Source: Ceratotherium simum simum (lineage: Eukaryota; Chordata; Mammalia; Perissodactyla; Rhinocerotidae). From it: a stretch of DNA of 64,000 bases. The translations under genes and the position numbers were made by a program. The notes beneath the pieces are model-generated. The model had not been told where the DNA came from. It was given only the letters and a program-made list of their open reading frames with translations, and did not search any database. Within the stretch, counting starts at the first letter, position 1. Each line of letters starts with the position of its first letter. The stretch covers positions 861,888 through 925,887 of the forward strand of contig NW_004454178.1 in the NCBI RefSeq assembly GCF_000283155.1, given 5' to 3'. Positions 26,215 to 38,492 of the stretch are shown here, in pieces.

Positions 26215-26682
26215 CGGTATTATTTTATTAGCATTTTTGTTCCATTTTAGTTTTTGAACAGAATTGTTCACAGTTATTCCAAGTTAATAAATAACATTAA
26301 CAGTTGCCAAAGCATCAGAAGGAATATTAACTGCTATGCTATTCACGGGGGAGGGCAATAGAGGAGAAGGAGGGGCTACATGTCTTCGTGAAGCCAGGGT
26401 GCCGGTGGGGTTCCTCTGAACATTCCCTGAAGGGCTGGGCTCCTAAAGTGACATTTTCAGTGGGAAAGAATACTGCAAAAAGGGCCATAGAAAATTATAT
26501 CCACTTTGAGACAGCTCTTAGATGTCTGCATTGCCTGATAATATTACAAAAAGTAGTTGCTCTTTGAATACTTGAAGTTTGAATTAGGACTCCAGCTTCC
26601 TAAGGTTATAGTTCAAACATAAAAGAAATATTAAATCCCATTTAGTTTAGTTTTAGTATCTAAGACATTTTACAATATCCTA

Positions 26683-26795
26683 ATTATTTGAAAATTAATA
26701 TCGTAAGTATGATATTTATAGTAATAATTATGTCTGATTCATTATTTGAAAATTGCTATCCTAAGTATGACATTTGTAATAAGAATGTCTGATTC
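26683..26795 (+). repeat. Tandem duplication of about 56 nt
   Basis: Two adjacent units both start ATTATTTGAAAATT and end TGTCTGATTC (26683-26740 and 26741-26795), with a few substitutions and a 3-nt length difference. A local slippage or duplication event in the intron. Confidence 0.85.
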
Positions 26796-28369
26796 TCCAG
26801 GGTAACCCTATTCGTCCTCTATTTCCTCATCTGCAAAATGGGAGTAATAATAGTAAATAAATCATTGCAATGATGAGGACAAACCCCTTAGTGGAGTGTT
26901 TGGCACAGTGAGCACTATAACAGTTGAAGATACTGCTTCTGCTGCTGTGACTGCTGGTGCTCCAGATGGGAGTGTTTGCAGGCCTTCCCTTAAGACTACA
27001 CATAGGTCATAGTGTCAGTTGGCTATGGAAAAAATTAGGAAGTCAAATATATAAAGGCAAATATACTCAATCAGGTAATCCAGGTTTTAAAATTCAGATG
27101 AATTCTGTCCAAGTGGGTTGCTCACCCCCCAAAACCCTGACTCTTCAGCACTGTACTCTCTGTCGTCCAGGGTGGGGTGAGGAAGGCTTTCCAGGGGAGG
27201 CTGAATCTAAATGAACTGGGTAAAAACAGGCAGATCTCCTCCACCTGCTTGTGAGTGTGGAAATTCTGGTGATGAGCCATGAACAAATTTCAATGAAGCA
27301 TTTATTCTAAAATCTTACCTAAATTTATGGGAACAAATCCTACCGCCCCACCCACATTGTCCAGTACAACTTGTTTCTATTAGGGCTGTAAGTGGGCTTA
27401 TTTCCTGGTTTGGTAGGTGTTTTTATATAAAGACAATGAAAAGTTAGAGTCTGTAGAATTTATTTCTAATGTAGAACAATATTATTAATCTCAAAAGTCT
27501 TTTATTTTTAGTTGCTGACGTGTGGAACATCATTTCTTGACTATTTTTCTGAGGAGGTTACATAAAACTAGCATTGATATGCTCTGGTGGGTACCATTTC
27601 AGGCCGAAAGCTGGTTATCTGGCCTCTCACAGACTGATCATTTTAATGACGAACCCCGCTTTTTTTAAATAAAACTATTGCACTAAGTGGGTATATATCA
27701 TATGGCCTTAACGATCTTTAAAACGTCTGCTCTCTAGAAAAGTAGTAGCTCTTTAGAAAGAGACCATCTGATATATCATTTCTGTGTGTCTCATTCAAAT
27801 TTTATCTTCCCAGGTTTTTCTTAATCAGTCTTGTTCACACTGATCCCAGATAATGCTGTTTAATCACAAATTCACATTTTGAGGCATCTTCTTTAGGTTT
27901 TAAATCATGATATTTCTGCAAATCAGCATAGAAAATTATTTTAATGACTCTTTTCCAGCAAACTGTTAGAAAACCACAAAAAAAATTAGAAGTTAAATCG
28001 AAAATCTTTTCTTCTCTTTGAATTTGTTTTAGTAGGTATGGAAAATTACACTATTTCCGTTTGTATAAACAGCTTTTTAAAGATAAACTGCCAAAGAAAT
28101 TAATTATTTTTCTGTCATTCTGTGTTTATTTTGCTTAGCTCCCAGAATGCAATTCCTTTTATTTTCTCTTTTCTTTTCTTTTTTTCTTTTGGTTACAATA
28201 TATGTATTTGTGTTTTATCTGCAGTTTAATAAATTCTGTTGTACTTTTTTGGGGAGAAGACAGAGAAAATGAATTCTAATCGACTACATTGGCTGAGTAC
28301 TTTTTTCCTCTTTGCCGCCTGTTTTGGAGGTCTCATTATTTTGTTTTCCTTTGTTGCTATTTATTACAG

Positions 28370-28483
28370 AGGAGGTGTCTGCGAGGATAGTTCAGGTGGT
28401 CACGGCTGAGGCTGTCGCCGTCCTAAAAGGTGAACAGGAGAAAGAAGCGCAGCATAAAGATCAACCTGCAGCCCTGCCTCTAG
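28370..28483 (+). CDS. MAP2: MAP2 coding exon (exon 6): PKA RII-anchoring helix
   Basis: This 114-nt exon is bounded by a TTATTACAG acceptor and a CTAG|GTAAAC donor, and its codons are split after one base at both ends. It encodes the segment EEVSARIVQVVTAEAVAVLK and continues to ALPL, matching about residues 88-125 of human MAP2. In the family this amphipathic helix binds the regulatory RII subunit of cAMP-dependent protein kinase and anchors the kinase to dendritic microtubules. The alternating V/I/A face (V..IV.VV..AVAVL) is visible in the translation. The preceding coding exon with the initiator methionine (about 87 codons) is not in the window. One base from that exon completes the first glutamate codon. 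The only apparent change from the human sequence I remember is a proline in QHKDQP, where human has threonine. Identity is certain; boundaries are nearly so. Confidence 0.97.
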
Positions 28484-30638
28484 GTAAACGCGAAGGAGCC
28501 TCAGGTCGGGGCTCTTTCTGCTGCACCCTGATCTCGGGGTCACATCTTCATGTTCAGAGATAGGCCGTATCTCATGCTTCATTCTTACATGTAACCGGCA
28601 TCGAACACCGCTGTTGGGGTGCACTGGCACCTATTTTCACCTTTCTCAACAGGCTCATTGTGGTATTTGGGTCGTCTTCAGGGTGATGAGCTTATGTTTA
28701 GGCTTTGCCCCAAAATTGACCTCAGTTTTGCATTTCCAGTCCACTACAGACAGTTATTATAAAAATAAAGCCAATGCATTTTGATGGCATGGCCCCCATT
28801 CATAGGGAAAATGTCCTAATACTCTAATTAGAGATGATTGTTTCCCCTTATGGGTTTTGGTGAATGAGTGTCTATACTATAGCCTTGTTTGAGTCACTCT
28901 GAACTAACTACACAAAAACGTATAGCTAGGTCTTTGTTAGATTCATCAGTGACTTTGTATCTCACATGAGGTTCTGGCCTTCCCTTGGTTCATTTAAGGG
29001 CCCTGAGATAGCATTGCTCTCTCTCCTGGTCACGAGTCAAATGCCGTCCAGGGCCAAACAAGTAATGTAATGGTGCTTGCCAAGGAAAGCGTGTTCAACC
29101 AAAGACTGCTGCCCATCTTCTCCGTAGATAGATACGTAGATAGATAGATAGACACACAGACAGGCAGATAGATAGATAGACACACAGACAGGCAGATAGA
29201 CAGATAGATAGATAGATACATAGATAGATAGATAGACACACAGACAGGCAGATAGATAGATAGATTACTAGATAGATACATAGATAGGTTGATAGGTACA
29301 TAGATAGGTTGATAGGTACATAGATAGATGTAGGTGTATATACATGCAGAGACGCAAGAACGAACTCTCTTAGGTTTAACATATATGTTTATTTCACAGG
29401 TTCATATAGCTAATCCACAGAAAGATATGGTTTTTAAAGCCTAAAAATAGTACATATCCATTTTTCTCTCTCATATGTATCCTTAATATTTGATCTTCTG
29501 ATCAATACTCCTTCAATTGTCTATTAAAAATTAAGCAATAAAAAATTTTACTCTCCCAGAATAATAATTAAAAATACTCTCCTTATTTTTAATAAAATTT
29601 TCTTTGATTATCAAGGATTATTTTTCTCTTAAAACAGAGAGAAAAAAATTATCTAAAACATTAACCTTCTGCCTGTGGTTCACTTCTATTCTTTGAAATA
29701 AACGAAACTACCCCCCCATTTTTTTCTCATTGAAACCTTAAAATATGCCATGTAGAAGCCAAGAGGGTCAAGGAACTAAGAAGTCATCTGTCATCCCAAA
29801 GCTGCCTCTACTAACTGCTTTATGAAACTGAGTTCACATAATCTTAAAAGAGATTTTACCACTAGCCTTGACTGTTGAGTATTTCCTTTTGAAATCGCTT
29901 ACCCTCATATGAGTGGTCATAGAAGGTAAGTGTCTTGAAGAGAGAAAGAGTTAACAGTGAATGAATCACATCTTCTAGAACTTTTCTCTTTGGTCCTTCA
30001 TGTGTAATGCCAAGGCCAAAAGATTACTCAGCTCCCACTAGTACGTGGTGTCTATCTGAAGGCTGCCTCAGGTTGTGACAGCTTCATTTTTCTTTTCTGA
30101 GAATACGTACGGAAGAGGGGTTTTGACATTGGACTCAGTGGAGAAAATGTTGTTTAAAAAATACATTACCAATACTAACTGTGAATGATCAAGGTAACAG
30201 TTGTTTCCAGATCAAGAGGTTGAACAATATGGACTTCTAATATTTTTTCAGCCAGTCAAGCCAAATCCAAACTAAAATGCTTGCCTGTGTGTGTTTGAAT
30301 ATAGTAGATTAGGACCAGAATGAAATATTTTATTAATTGGACAGGCAGACACAAATTAATGCGATTAATGATAGAATTTTAGCAGGCATCTCTAATCCAT
30401 TTTTATGGAGAAGAAAAAATGATTTTTTTGGAGAATATTAAATGCTTTTCTTTCTTTTAGGTTTTCAAAAATATGTGAATCAGGTAATGAGGCTAAAAAT
30501 AAGTCAAGTGCATCTTATTATGACTCTCTTTCTAAATTTCGTAGAGAGGACTTTTTACAGATTACAGAAGTGCCTATACACCTACTGGCCTAATAGAATT
30601 AATTGTTGTATCTCATTTTTCCATTGTTTGATCTTTAG
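28484..30638 (+). other. MAP2: MAP2 intron between exons 6 and 7
   Basis: Non-coding. It contains a compound GATA/GACA microsatellite (29125-29336) and otherwise AT-rich sequence. A well-formed acceptor and donor pair encloses 23 nt at 30461-30483 (see findings). Confidence 0.9.
29125..29336. repeat. Compound (GATA)n/(GACA)n microsatellite with higher-order units
   Basis: About 210 bp of GATA steps is interrupted by a 16-nt word GACACACAGACAGGCA at 29151, 29179 and 29235 (spacing 28 and 56), followed by a 20-nt AGGTTGATAGGTACATAGAT unit repeated twice. Antisense frames show strings of IYLSICLS that are artefacts of the repeat. Confidence 0.95.
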
Positions 30639-30716
30639 CAGCTGAAGAGACAGCTAATCTGCCTCCTTCTCCACCCCCATCACCAGCCTCAGAACAGACT
30701 GCCGCCGTGGAGGAAG
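30639..30716 (+). CDS. MAP2: MAP2 coding exon (exon 7): proline-rich linker
   Basis: This 78-nt exon lies between ATCTTTAG and GAAG|GTGAGC and has a split codon after the first base at each end. It encodes AAEETANLPPSPPPSPASEQ followed by TAAVEE, matching residues 126-151 of human MAP2. It is a short Pro/Ser linker between the RII-anchoring helix and either the projection arm or the basic linker. In adult MAP2a/b the next exon is the large one. In juvenile MAP2c, known from the family, it joins directly to the exon at 50183, and here that junction would read EE-A-AGGES in frame. The acceptor could in principle slide three bases (TAG|CAG|CTG), but the phase is the same either way. Confidence 0.97.
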
Positions 30717-33700
30717 GTGAGCCTATTGGACTTTTTGAGGTTTGTCTTCTGATAGAGGGTAGATAAACACTGACCCATGAGCACTGGACTCTGGTATGGG
30801 TTAGTATGTCACCCAGCTTGGGAGCTGTCTGTTTCAAATAGTCAAGAAGAAACAAAGGCTTTAAATAAATGTATAATTATTTCTTTATATAAAATCAGAA
30901 GTAGAGGAATATGGTAAATAAAAAACGAAAATCTAACTTTGTATTTAAATTACTAGAATAACTACAGAGAACCAGTTTATTTAATGTAGAATATTTTGAC
31001 AGAGAAGATACAATCCTATAAGTGACTGAACAAAAATGAATTTATTGATGAAATCAACATTTCCTTAGGGAAGTGTTGTCAGGAATTGTCTCTGTTTTGC
31101 TCACTTTTGTGTTGCCAAGACCTTCCCCAGGATCTGGCCCATAGCGAACTCTCCATAAATATTAATGAATAAATGAAGAAGTCAGTGAATGAATCTGATA
31201 TTGAGAGCAGGGCACTGGGAGCTGAGATCATGGCTTCTCTCCTGCTGAGACCTGTTATCGTCCGTGAGTCTATTTATGCATTTACTCCACATTCAATGCC
31301 CTGTCGGCTTTCAGTTCTCCTTGATAAAACAGAGGGATGCCTTTGAAGAATATTCATTCAGAATCTGAGATGAAAGGCTCTATTTAAAAGCAAACTATTA
31401 TTGGTCCTCTGACTTAGCTCAGTTAACTTTTGTGTATTGTTTGAGTTACAGGAGAAGGCAGAGAAGAGCTACAGCTCAATGTTGTTTCAATATAGTTTAG
31501 TTTTCATATACTAAAATCAGAATTTTAATACTGTTCCCTTTTATTCATTTATTTCTTCACTTATTTTTCCTTTTGTTGTCCCTTTTAGAGATCATTTTAC
31601 TGTGTTAAAAATTGAATAACATCACGAAAGATTCACTGTCTTTTTATAATCTGTAATTAGGTTCATTTAAAATATTCTTTGATTTCCTAAATACAGATTT
31701 TCCTATTATTGAACTATAAACTATCAATAAATCTAATTTATTTTTGTCACAGATTTATAAACCTAAACCTTTTTTTAAAGAGGTTTTTCTTTCCTGAATT
31801 GAAGCCATTTTTTGGTAATTTACTGCCTGAAACAATGTTAAACAAACTAAATTATTCTAAGGAATAAAAGGAAATTTGGGGACTATGATCAGTGCTTATA
31901 ATCAGTGTCATAATAGCCATTGATTATTAATTAATTCCCTGAAAAATGTGATTTGACCTTTTAATTCATAGATTTGAAAGATTCTTTTTGGCCTTATGTT
32001 CATCCATCATTGGGCACATATTTATGGAGCACCTATAATGTCCCTGGCATTCTTCAAATTCTGTTACCCTCGTGAACAAAACAGACATGACCACTCATTG
32101 TAAGGAGCACACAGTCTGGTAAAGATCAGAAATTCAATAAATAAGCTTACAAACAGTTTCAAATTGGTTTAACATCAGGAGAGAAAAGAACAGGGAGCTT
32201 TAAGATAGACAAGGGAAATCTGATTTTATAGGATGGTGAGGGGAGAGTTAAGGGCTGAGCCCAGAAGCAGGAGGAAGTGTTGGCCAAGCAAAGATGGAGG
32301 AAAGGGACATTTTGGGCAGAGTGCCCAGGACGTGCAAGTGTGCTCAGGTGGGCAAGAGCGTGAAGCGTTCTAGGAACTGAAGGAGTCCCGTGGCTAATGG
32401 GTAGTAGGAAAGGGATAGAGAGTGAGGGAGTTGGAGTCAGCAGAGCCCGCTGGGCTCAGGGGCCTGGAGTTCACTCCGAATGCAGTGGAGGCCTTCCATG
32501 ACAGCTCTACTTCCCTTGGGTCACTGAAAATGTTTCTAGCCCCTTTCATGTATCAGGGAATGCTCCTAAGCCAGAGAGGGGTGTGATATGTACCCCAAAG
32601 TCAGCGGAGGTCAAGTAATGTACTCTGCTTACTCTTAAATGGGAATCAGAGCAGAAAGGGCAGTAGGGTCCTCCCTCACCTGGGAGCTGCCCCAGTCTGC
32701 CTTCTGGAGGGTGACATCCTGGACATCATGAAAATATAAATAAAATATGGAGTCACCTTTACATTTTGGTAACTTAGGTGTCACTTTCCAGAGTAACTGT
32801 TCCCTTATATTTTGGGGTTGCTTTCCACAAGCTGTTAAAGTATGTTCGGGGAAAATGTCAGCTTGCTTCCAATTTAAAGTAATTCAAAAACATTTTATTC
32901 TTAACACTTTTGAAACTAAATTTTTATTTTTCTTGAATTATTACTTTTTCTGTTTTCAAAAGAAAGCATTAAACCATTTGAAGGCCTAATGATTTGCTTT
33001 TAAAAAGATAAATATTTTTTGAGTTATGGGGGAAAAAGTGTTTTACAAACTCTACCCCATTAATATAAAAGACTGGGGTATACCTTAAATATGTGAAAGA
33101 TGTGTGGTCTAGACAATAACACTAGCCCCTCTTTTATTTTACACCACTTGTAAAATATATATGTTATTTTTTTTTTAAGTTTTGTTTTTATCAGAAAATC
33201 AATCAGTTGAAAAGTCACAAGATTCAGCTCTTCAATTTTTCAAGCCAAATGGTTTGTGAAGACCCAGCCAAAATGCCATTAATGTTTTGTTCATAGCAAG
33301 TTGGGTGGAAAGAGAGCAGGCGGGTTTTTCATCTAGGAGATTTCTACCCTCCTCAACGCACCCTCAAAGCAACTTTCATCTAAAGGCGCAGTGACTACCA
33401 CCAGCCAGTCCTTTTATGCAAATGTGAAAGAGCTCTTGGATTAAATTGAGTAATTCTATGATTTTGAGGCTATGCTTACTTTTTATTGATTATGAAACAT
33501 TTTAAAAGCTGTTCTTTCCCAAAGGGGAAGCATGAAAGATGTTAATTACCATCATTTATGAATATTCATTTATTATAATTGATGCAATAGTAATCATTCC
33601 CAGAATATGTGCTTATTCTGGGAAACACACGGATTTTGATGGAAGAATTAAGTGGCACACTTAGAAAGGACACCCACGTACAGTGACCAATACTGTCCCC

Positions 33701-36700
33701 ATCCTGATGTTTTCAAATTAATCTCCTGTTTCTTTTGGCCTCACCGTAGTAGTTACCGTTTGGACTGGACTGTTAGAACTTGGAAGCCCATGCAAGAACG
33801 ATGGAGTCATCTGAAAACAGACCCAGGACTCCTTCTGCCCCTTAGGTTTGCTCCAGAATCCTAGGGTGGCGTTTTCCTGTGTCAGTGATGTGGCGACATT
33901 ATAACTGCTCATCTGAAGGCAGTTTTCCTTCCTTATCATTCTGGGGCAGCAAACACAGTGGGCAAACTGAGGAGTCCTCAATCCAAAGCTTGCAGAATGG
34001 AAAGGGCCTATCGATGGTGAAGAACAGTGTACGTGGAGCCAGCTGCCTCCGCCGTAGGCTGTGGGGCAGAGCTGTGATGCCAGGACAGGCAATCACGGAG
34101 TCACCAATACCCCCTGAGACTCAGCCTCTCACAAAAGTGATGACTCGTTTGTACCAGAGCAGGCTGACCCCAACGCTGGGTTCTGCATGGCAAACCTTAC
34201 TTTAACCCAGTATAAATTTTCAAATGCTTTTTTTAAAAAAAAAGTTTGTATGAAAGAAAATTAGGGAAAATGTATTCCTCCACTGAAACCAGGTTAGGTT
34301 CACTTTTGAAGATAGTCATGATGCAAAAGAACTAGGTAGAAGTCCGAGGTTCATAAGGCTACCCTGTCCTTTAAAATATCACATTATTAAATGAAATAGA
34401 ATATTTAGGAGCAAAAACAGAGTCCCCAAAAGCATGGATACTTTTAGTAAAAGGAGGCTCAATCCTGACCTTAAACAGTAAAACCGTTATAAAATGAATT
34501 CAGTTTTCCATAAATATCTCAAGTCCAGCTTTGACGTGTCGAATGAAAGAGAAGAGCAGAGGTACGTGACAGTTGGAGTGTGTTGAAGGTGTGTTGAAAG
34601 GTGCTAACATGTATGGAGTCCACCATCGTGCCTGGCACTTTCTCAGATATCTTCTCATTTAATCCTCCCAGGAACCCACAGTGATAGGTAATATTCACTT
34701 CCCCTTCTTGCGCAGGATGTCATGGCTAGCAAGTGGCCTATCCAGAATTTGAATCCAAATCCAGGTTCCTGCAAACACATCCTCACTGCATCCCTTAGGC
34801 TGCCTCTTATCCAGGTTCTTAGTGTAGGACTGTGAACGTGAAGTGATGTTCCAATGAGAGTTTATTATAAGCTACTGGACTAATTTCCTTTTAAAAACCA
34901 CTCCCAAATAAGTAATTCATTCACTTGTAATTTATTTATTTTAATTATTATATATCCCATCTGCACTGAGTATGAACCAAAAGCACGTGCCATACACAGC
35001 TTTGTAGTTTAATGCAGGTCTGTTGTCTTCTGTCACATTGTTGAAACTGAGCGCACTGTTTGGACTTAGCGAGCCTTGGTCCTCTAAGCATCACTTCTGT
35101 GGTCCTCTGAGCATCACTTCCATGTTCCTCTGAGCATCACTTCCGTGGTCCTCTGAGCATCACTTCCCTGACACATCTCTGGGACTTGTGATAGGGATGG
35201 ACTGTAGGCTCATGGGTCCTCAGCAGAGACTTGGAGCACACACAGCTCTGAGTACCCAGAGAGGACTGTGCTTTGCCAGACCTTCTTTCTGAAGTTCCCC
35301 AGCTCAGGGCCAGACAGATACTACAGAGAAGCTGCTTTTCCACTGGAGCCCTTAAAGTTCTTGTTGTTCTCATTGTTCTCTGATTAGTGTCAAAGTTTTC
35401 AGAATAGAAAACACTGTTTCTTTGAAATGTTATAGATCTGAAGCAAGACTCTGGGCTATTTTCACATTTGGATACGTTCAAAAACAGCAACAAGAAGGAG
35501 GAGGCAAAAATCTTCAACAGGTTAAAATACCCCAGGAATATTGCCTTTCAACTACCAGCTCTCAGCTTTAAATTCTGTAGTTTTATACTGTAGTCTGCTC
35601 TTCTCCCCAGAAAATAAATGTTGAAAAGCAGAGAGGTGAATATGCCATTTTCACTCATTGCCGTTGCAATCTGTTGGACACATTAGAAGTTTTAGAGGTA
35701 ACTTGCATACGTGGGGAGTTTACAGCCCCAGAGAGTAACTGGAGGAAATATGAATGGCTGGGACAGGTGATAAGCCCAGGGCTTATGATTCAGCCAGTGT
35801 TGTAGACTAGATCTCAGCCAGTTATCTGCTCAGCTGAGAAATCGTGCCAAGCTGACCTAAGAGTATCAACTATCATTTCAGACTTCTGCCATCCCACAAC
35901 ATAATAGGCTTCGTGGCTGAGAAAGTTCTGAGCACTTATCCGGAAACAACTTCCATGGAACAATCAGTAAATAATGTGCTTGAAAGATTAAAAGTATTCT
36001 CTCTACAAAACATTAGTTTAGCATCCTTATGACTTCAGACTTATTTTCAGTTGTCAGCAGTTGGTTGCTAAAAATAAGTTGCTGTCCTAAAAATACAGTG
36101 CATTTTCAAATTCATGCTATAATTCTGTCTGCTTAAATTTTGATAGAAATAGAAACTATATAAGCTTTGTTCTTATTATTGAGAGTTATGAAATTTTAAA
36201 GTTATTTCTCCGTATAAATAAATAAATACTGATTAGCAAATTTAGTAACCTGCCATGGAGGCCTGAGATGTGGTTTCTGCACCACATCAGAAGCTAAATA
36301 TTGTTCATTGTCATCATCCTTAAAGCTCACTGAAATATGTAAGAATCCAAATGCTAAGCAGACTGATCTGCATTTGTATTTCTAAGGAAATCTATTTAAA
36401 TAATACAGATTTCCAAGCCAAGACACAGGAAAGGACAGAAATGAGAGCAGTTCCTTTAGCATTTCAATGACAAATATGCGCTGAGGGGGTTGAAATACAA
36501 AAACAGCCAAGAGCCAGTAGTGCAAATGAAACTGTGTAGAATAAAGTCTTGATGAGTCCGAAGTCAACTCAGTAGAAATTCTCAGGTAATTGTATCTCCA
36601 TTGAGCTTTCAGAAGAGAAGCAAAACACGAGAAAACAAGTTTATATTCCTAGGGACTGTCTTAAAACCATATACTTTCACAGTCATGTAAATGAGAGTCA

Positions 36701-37399
36701 GGGTTCAAAAGGATGCCCTTAGGAGTTTAACATCCGGAGGAAGACTGTACTGGATGTGCTGTCGGCACTCTTCTTAGCAAGGCAGGAAAGAAGAATGCAT
36801 TGTAGATTTTTCTTAACAAGATGGAAATTAAAAATTACTTTCTGGTTCAAGTCATTAACTAGAAATTAAACTAACCAAAATGCTAACTATGTGAGCATCT
36901 CAGATAATTAGGGTTGTGCTTGAGATGGAACAATTTTCCCCCATAATACAGGCATCAGATCCTAACAACTTTCTTCTTTTTTAACTTATAAATATATTGA
37001 TATAAGCATGAGAAGAATTAATCTGCTTGAAAGAATTTCTTCCAAAGAATGAATTTGTTTTGTAATGCTTCGTTTCTATTCCAGTGTTTCTGTGGTTATT
37101 CTGACTTGTTCGAGGGGGATGTATAGATAATTTCTAATATGCAGTAGGGGTGTCATTGCATTTGATTTATTTAGATCACTGGCAAGATTTGTTGAGGGAA
37201 GGTTTAAATTCAGTGGCAACTGAAGCATGAAGCACTCACCGTCCCCCATCCTCCAGCAGTGTGGTCTTGCTGACCTGCTCCATCCCTCTGTGCTGCTTCT
37301 GTGGCCCTTTGTGTCCTCGTGAAGGTGTTTGTCTCGTCTGATCTTGTGTCTGTCTTGTCCAGTTCTCCCTGCAGTTTCTTCCTGTGTGTCTGTTTGTAG
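30717..37399 (+). other. MAP2: MAP2 intron between exons 7 and 7A
   Basis: Non-coding. It holds old L2/MIR-type sequence (near 31100-31190, 32000-32500 and 34600-34800) and a 23-nt minisatellite (35078-35169). The stretch 33640-34210 is GC-richer and non-repetitive by eye, with open frames on both strands that match nothing I know. A minus-strand frame at 35517-35137 begins with a signal-peptide-like run but has no other support. Confidence 0.85.
35078..35169 (+). repeat. 23-nt minisatellite, four units
   Basis: Four consecutive units of the form GGTCCTCTGAGCATCACTTCC plus two bases occur at 35078, 35101, 35124 and 35147, with one or two substitutions each. The exact 23-nt spacing shows a tandem repeat. 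Confidence 0.95.
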
Positions 37400-37642
37400 A
37401 TGAAGGGGCTGAGGATCAAGTAGGTCCTCTACACAGGTTCCCCAGCCACGAACCTGCCACCAGCGGGGAGAGGCGTAACCTCCTCGCCCCCTCCATCTCG
37501 GTGTCTGTGCCTGACGATGACCCTTCCAATTCCGATGAGGAGTACTATGAGCATCCTTTGTTCAGCTCACAGTGGACCACCTCTGGTGTGCTGCCCAGTG
37601 TCCCAGCGCCCAGTGCAGAGGCCCACTTAGGCCAGGAGAAAG
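37400..37642 (+). CDS. MAP2: MAP2 optional exon (likely exon 7A): acidic Ser/Pro segment
   Basis: An open stretch of 243 nt (81 codons) starts after TGTTTGTAG and ends at AAAG|GTGAAC, with one-base split codons at both ends exactly like its neighbours. It encodes DEGAEDQVGPLHRFPSHEPA, then a Ser-rich part, an acidic patch VPDDDPSNSDEEYYEHPLF and an SSQWTTSGVLPS tail. The segment is absent from the common MAP2a/b/c proteins but sits between exons 7 and 8/9 in the correct frame, and its codons read like a conserved protein. I identify it with the rarely used exon called 7A in studies of human MAP2 genomic structure; the exact number is from memory. The acidic DEEYYEH patch could be a phosphorylation or tyrosine-kinase target, which is inference. 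It can be included or skipped without a frameshift. Confidence 0.85.
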
Positions 37643-38420
37643 GTGAACCAAGCATGGTCCCCTTTGGCCCCTCCTCCCCGGCCTGCAGCTTTGCCCACAT
37701 GCATCATACTAAGTGTGCTTCATATGTGGGGTGGGAGGGGCAGAGCCTGTTTTTTCCACATGAAAGTGAAGTCCCTATATAGCTTATGTCCACGCAAATG
37801 CCTCAACAATTTATATACAAGAAGCTTTACTTGAGGCATGCGAGAACTCCCTTTCTCTGTATCTTTACTTCTGAAAAGGAAGCAAAAAAACGGGGAGGAG
37901 GGAGAGGAAGCAAAAGTAGTTCAATTAAAGTATGACTCCTTTCTGCTGCCTGCAAATGGATCAGTCAGGGAAGAATATATTCTCTTATCTAAGCTAAAGA
38001 AGGTGACCCTGAATATAATTTTTTTCTCCTTGGATACATAATATTACTAAAACTACATATACATAGAATTAGCCTTCTTTTTGTGCTACATTAAAATGAT
38101 AGCTCTTAAAGAGAAAGACTGAAGAATCTGTTTAGGGCAGAATAAATGTTATGGAATGAATGTATTTCTCCAGATTGCTTAATTATCCACAGAAACTACA
38201 GAGGCTTCTCTAGGTGACTAAATCTTGGCTCACATCAGTAGAGCTGGGCTGAAGTGAAGGAAATGATCCGAAGCCTTTGCCATTCCAGTCTCACAAAGCT
38301 GGGAGCCCCCAGCGTATAATTGGCTACGGTGAGGATGAAACAACGGAGCAGTGGGCTGCAGTGTGTCTCATTCTAACCAGCTTGTTTAGTAAAGAAAAAA
38401 AACTAGAGCTAAAAAGTGTT

Positions 38421-38492
38421 TTGCTTAGGTGAAGAGATTATTTTCAAATAGAGAAAAGTAGCTTGCTTAAGTGAAGAGTTTATTTTCATATG
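38421..38492 (+). repeat. Imperfect 42-nt tandem duplication
   Basis: TTGCTTAGGTGAAGAGATTA at 38421 recurs as TTGCTTAAGTGAAGAGTTTA at 38463, each followed by TTTTCA(A/T)AT. The second unit is incomplete. Confidence 0.75.

Larger units (their letters stand above)
1..28369 (+). other. MAP2: MAP2 intron upstream of exon 6 (partial)
   Basis: No MAP2 exon is visible here. The expected first coding exon (start MADERKDEAK) was searched for by eye in the translations and is absent, so this is intron. Stretches not covered by listed elements (about 1-1398, 2000-3619, 4623-7161, 12216-18588, 18624-21149, 21597-25316, 26215-28369) are mostly AT-rich unique sequence with scattered old MIR and L2 fragments, for example MIR-like sequence near 1620-1700, 23130-23350 and 26800-26940 and L2-like 3' ends near 1900-1995 and 13650-13795. 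The open frames in them lack codon bias, splice support or recognisable domains. Confidence 0.85.

Noticed and set aside
29030..29382. Minus-strand frames rich in IYLSICLS repeats
   Set aside because: Direct translation of the GATA/GACA microsatellite.
33640..34210. GC-richer stretch with open frames on both strands, considered as a gene or LTR
   Set aside because: No motif, LTR end or splice signal recognised; left as unexplained intron sequence.
35137..35517. Minus-strand 126-codon frame with a signal-peptide-like start
   Set aside because: It ends in a minisatellite, has no family resemblance and no promoter or splice evidence.
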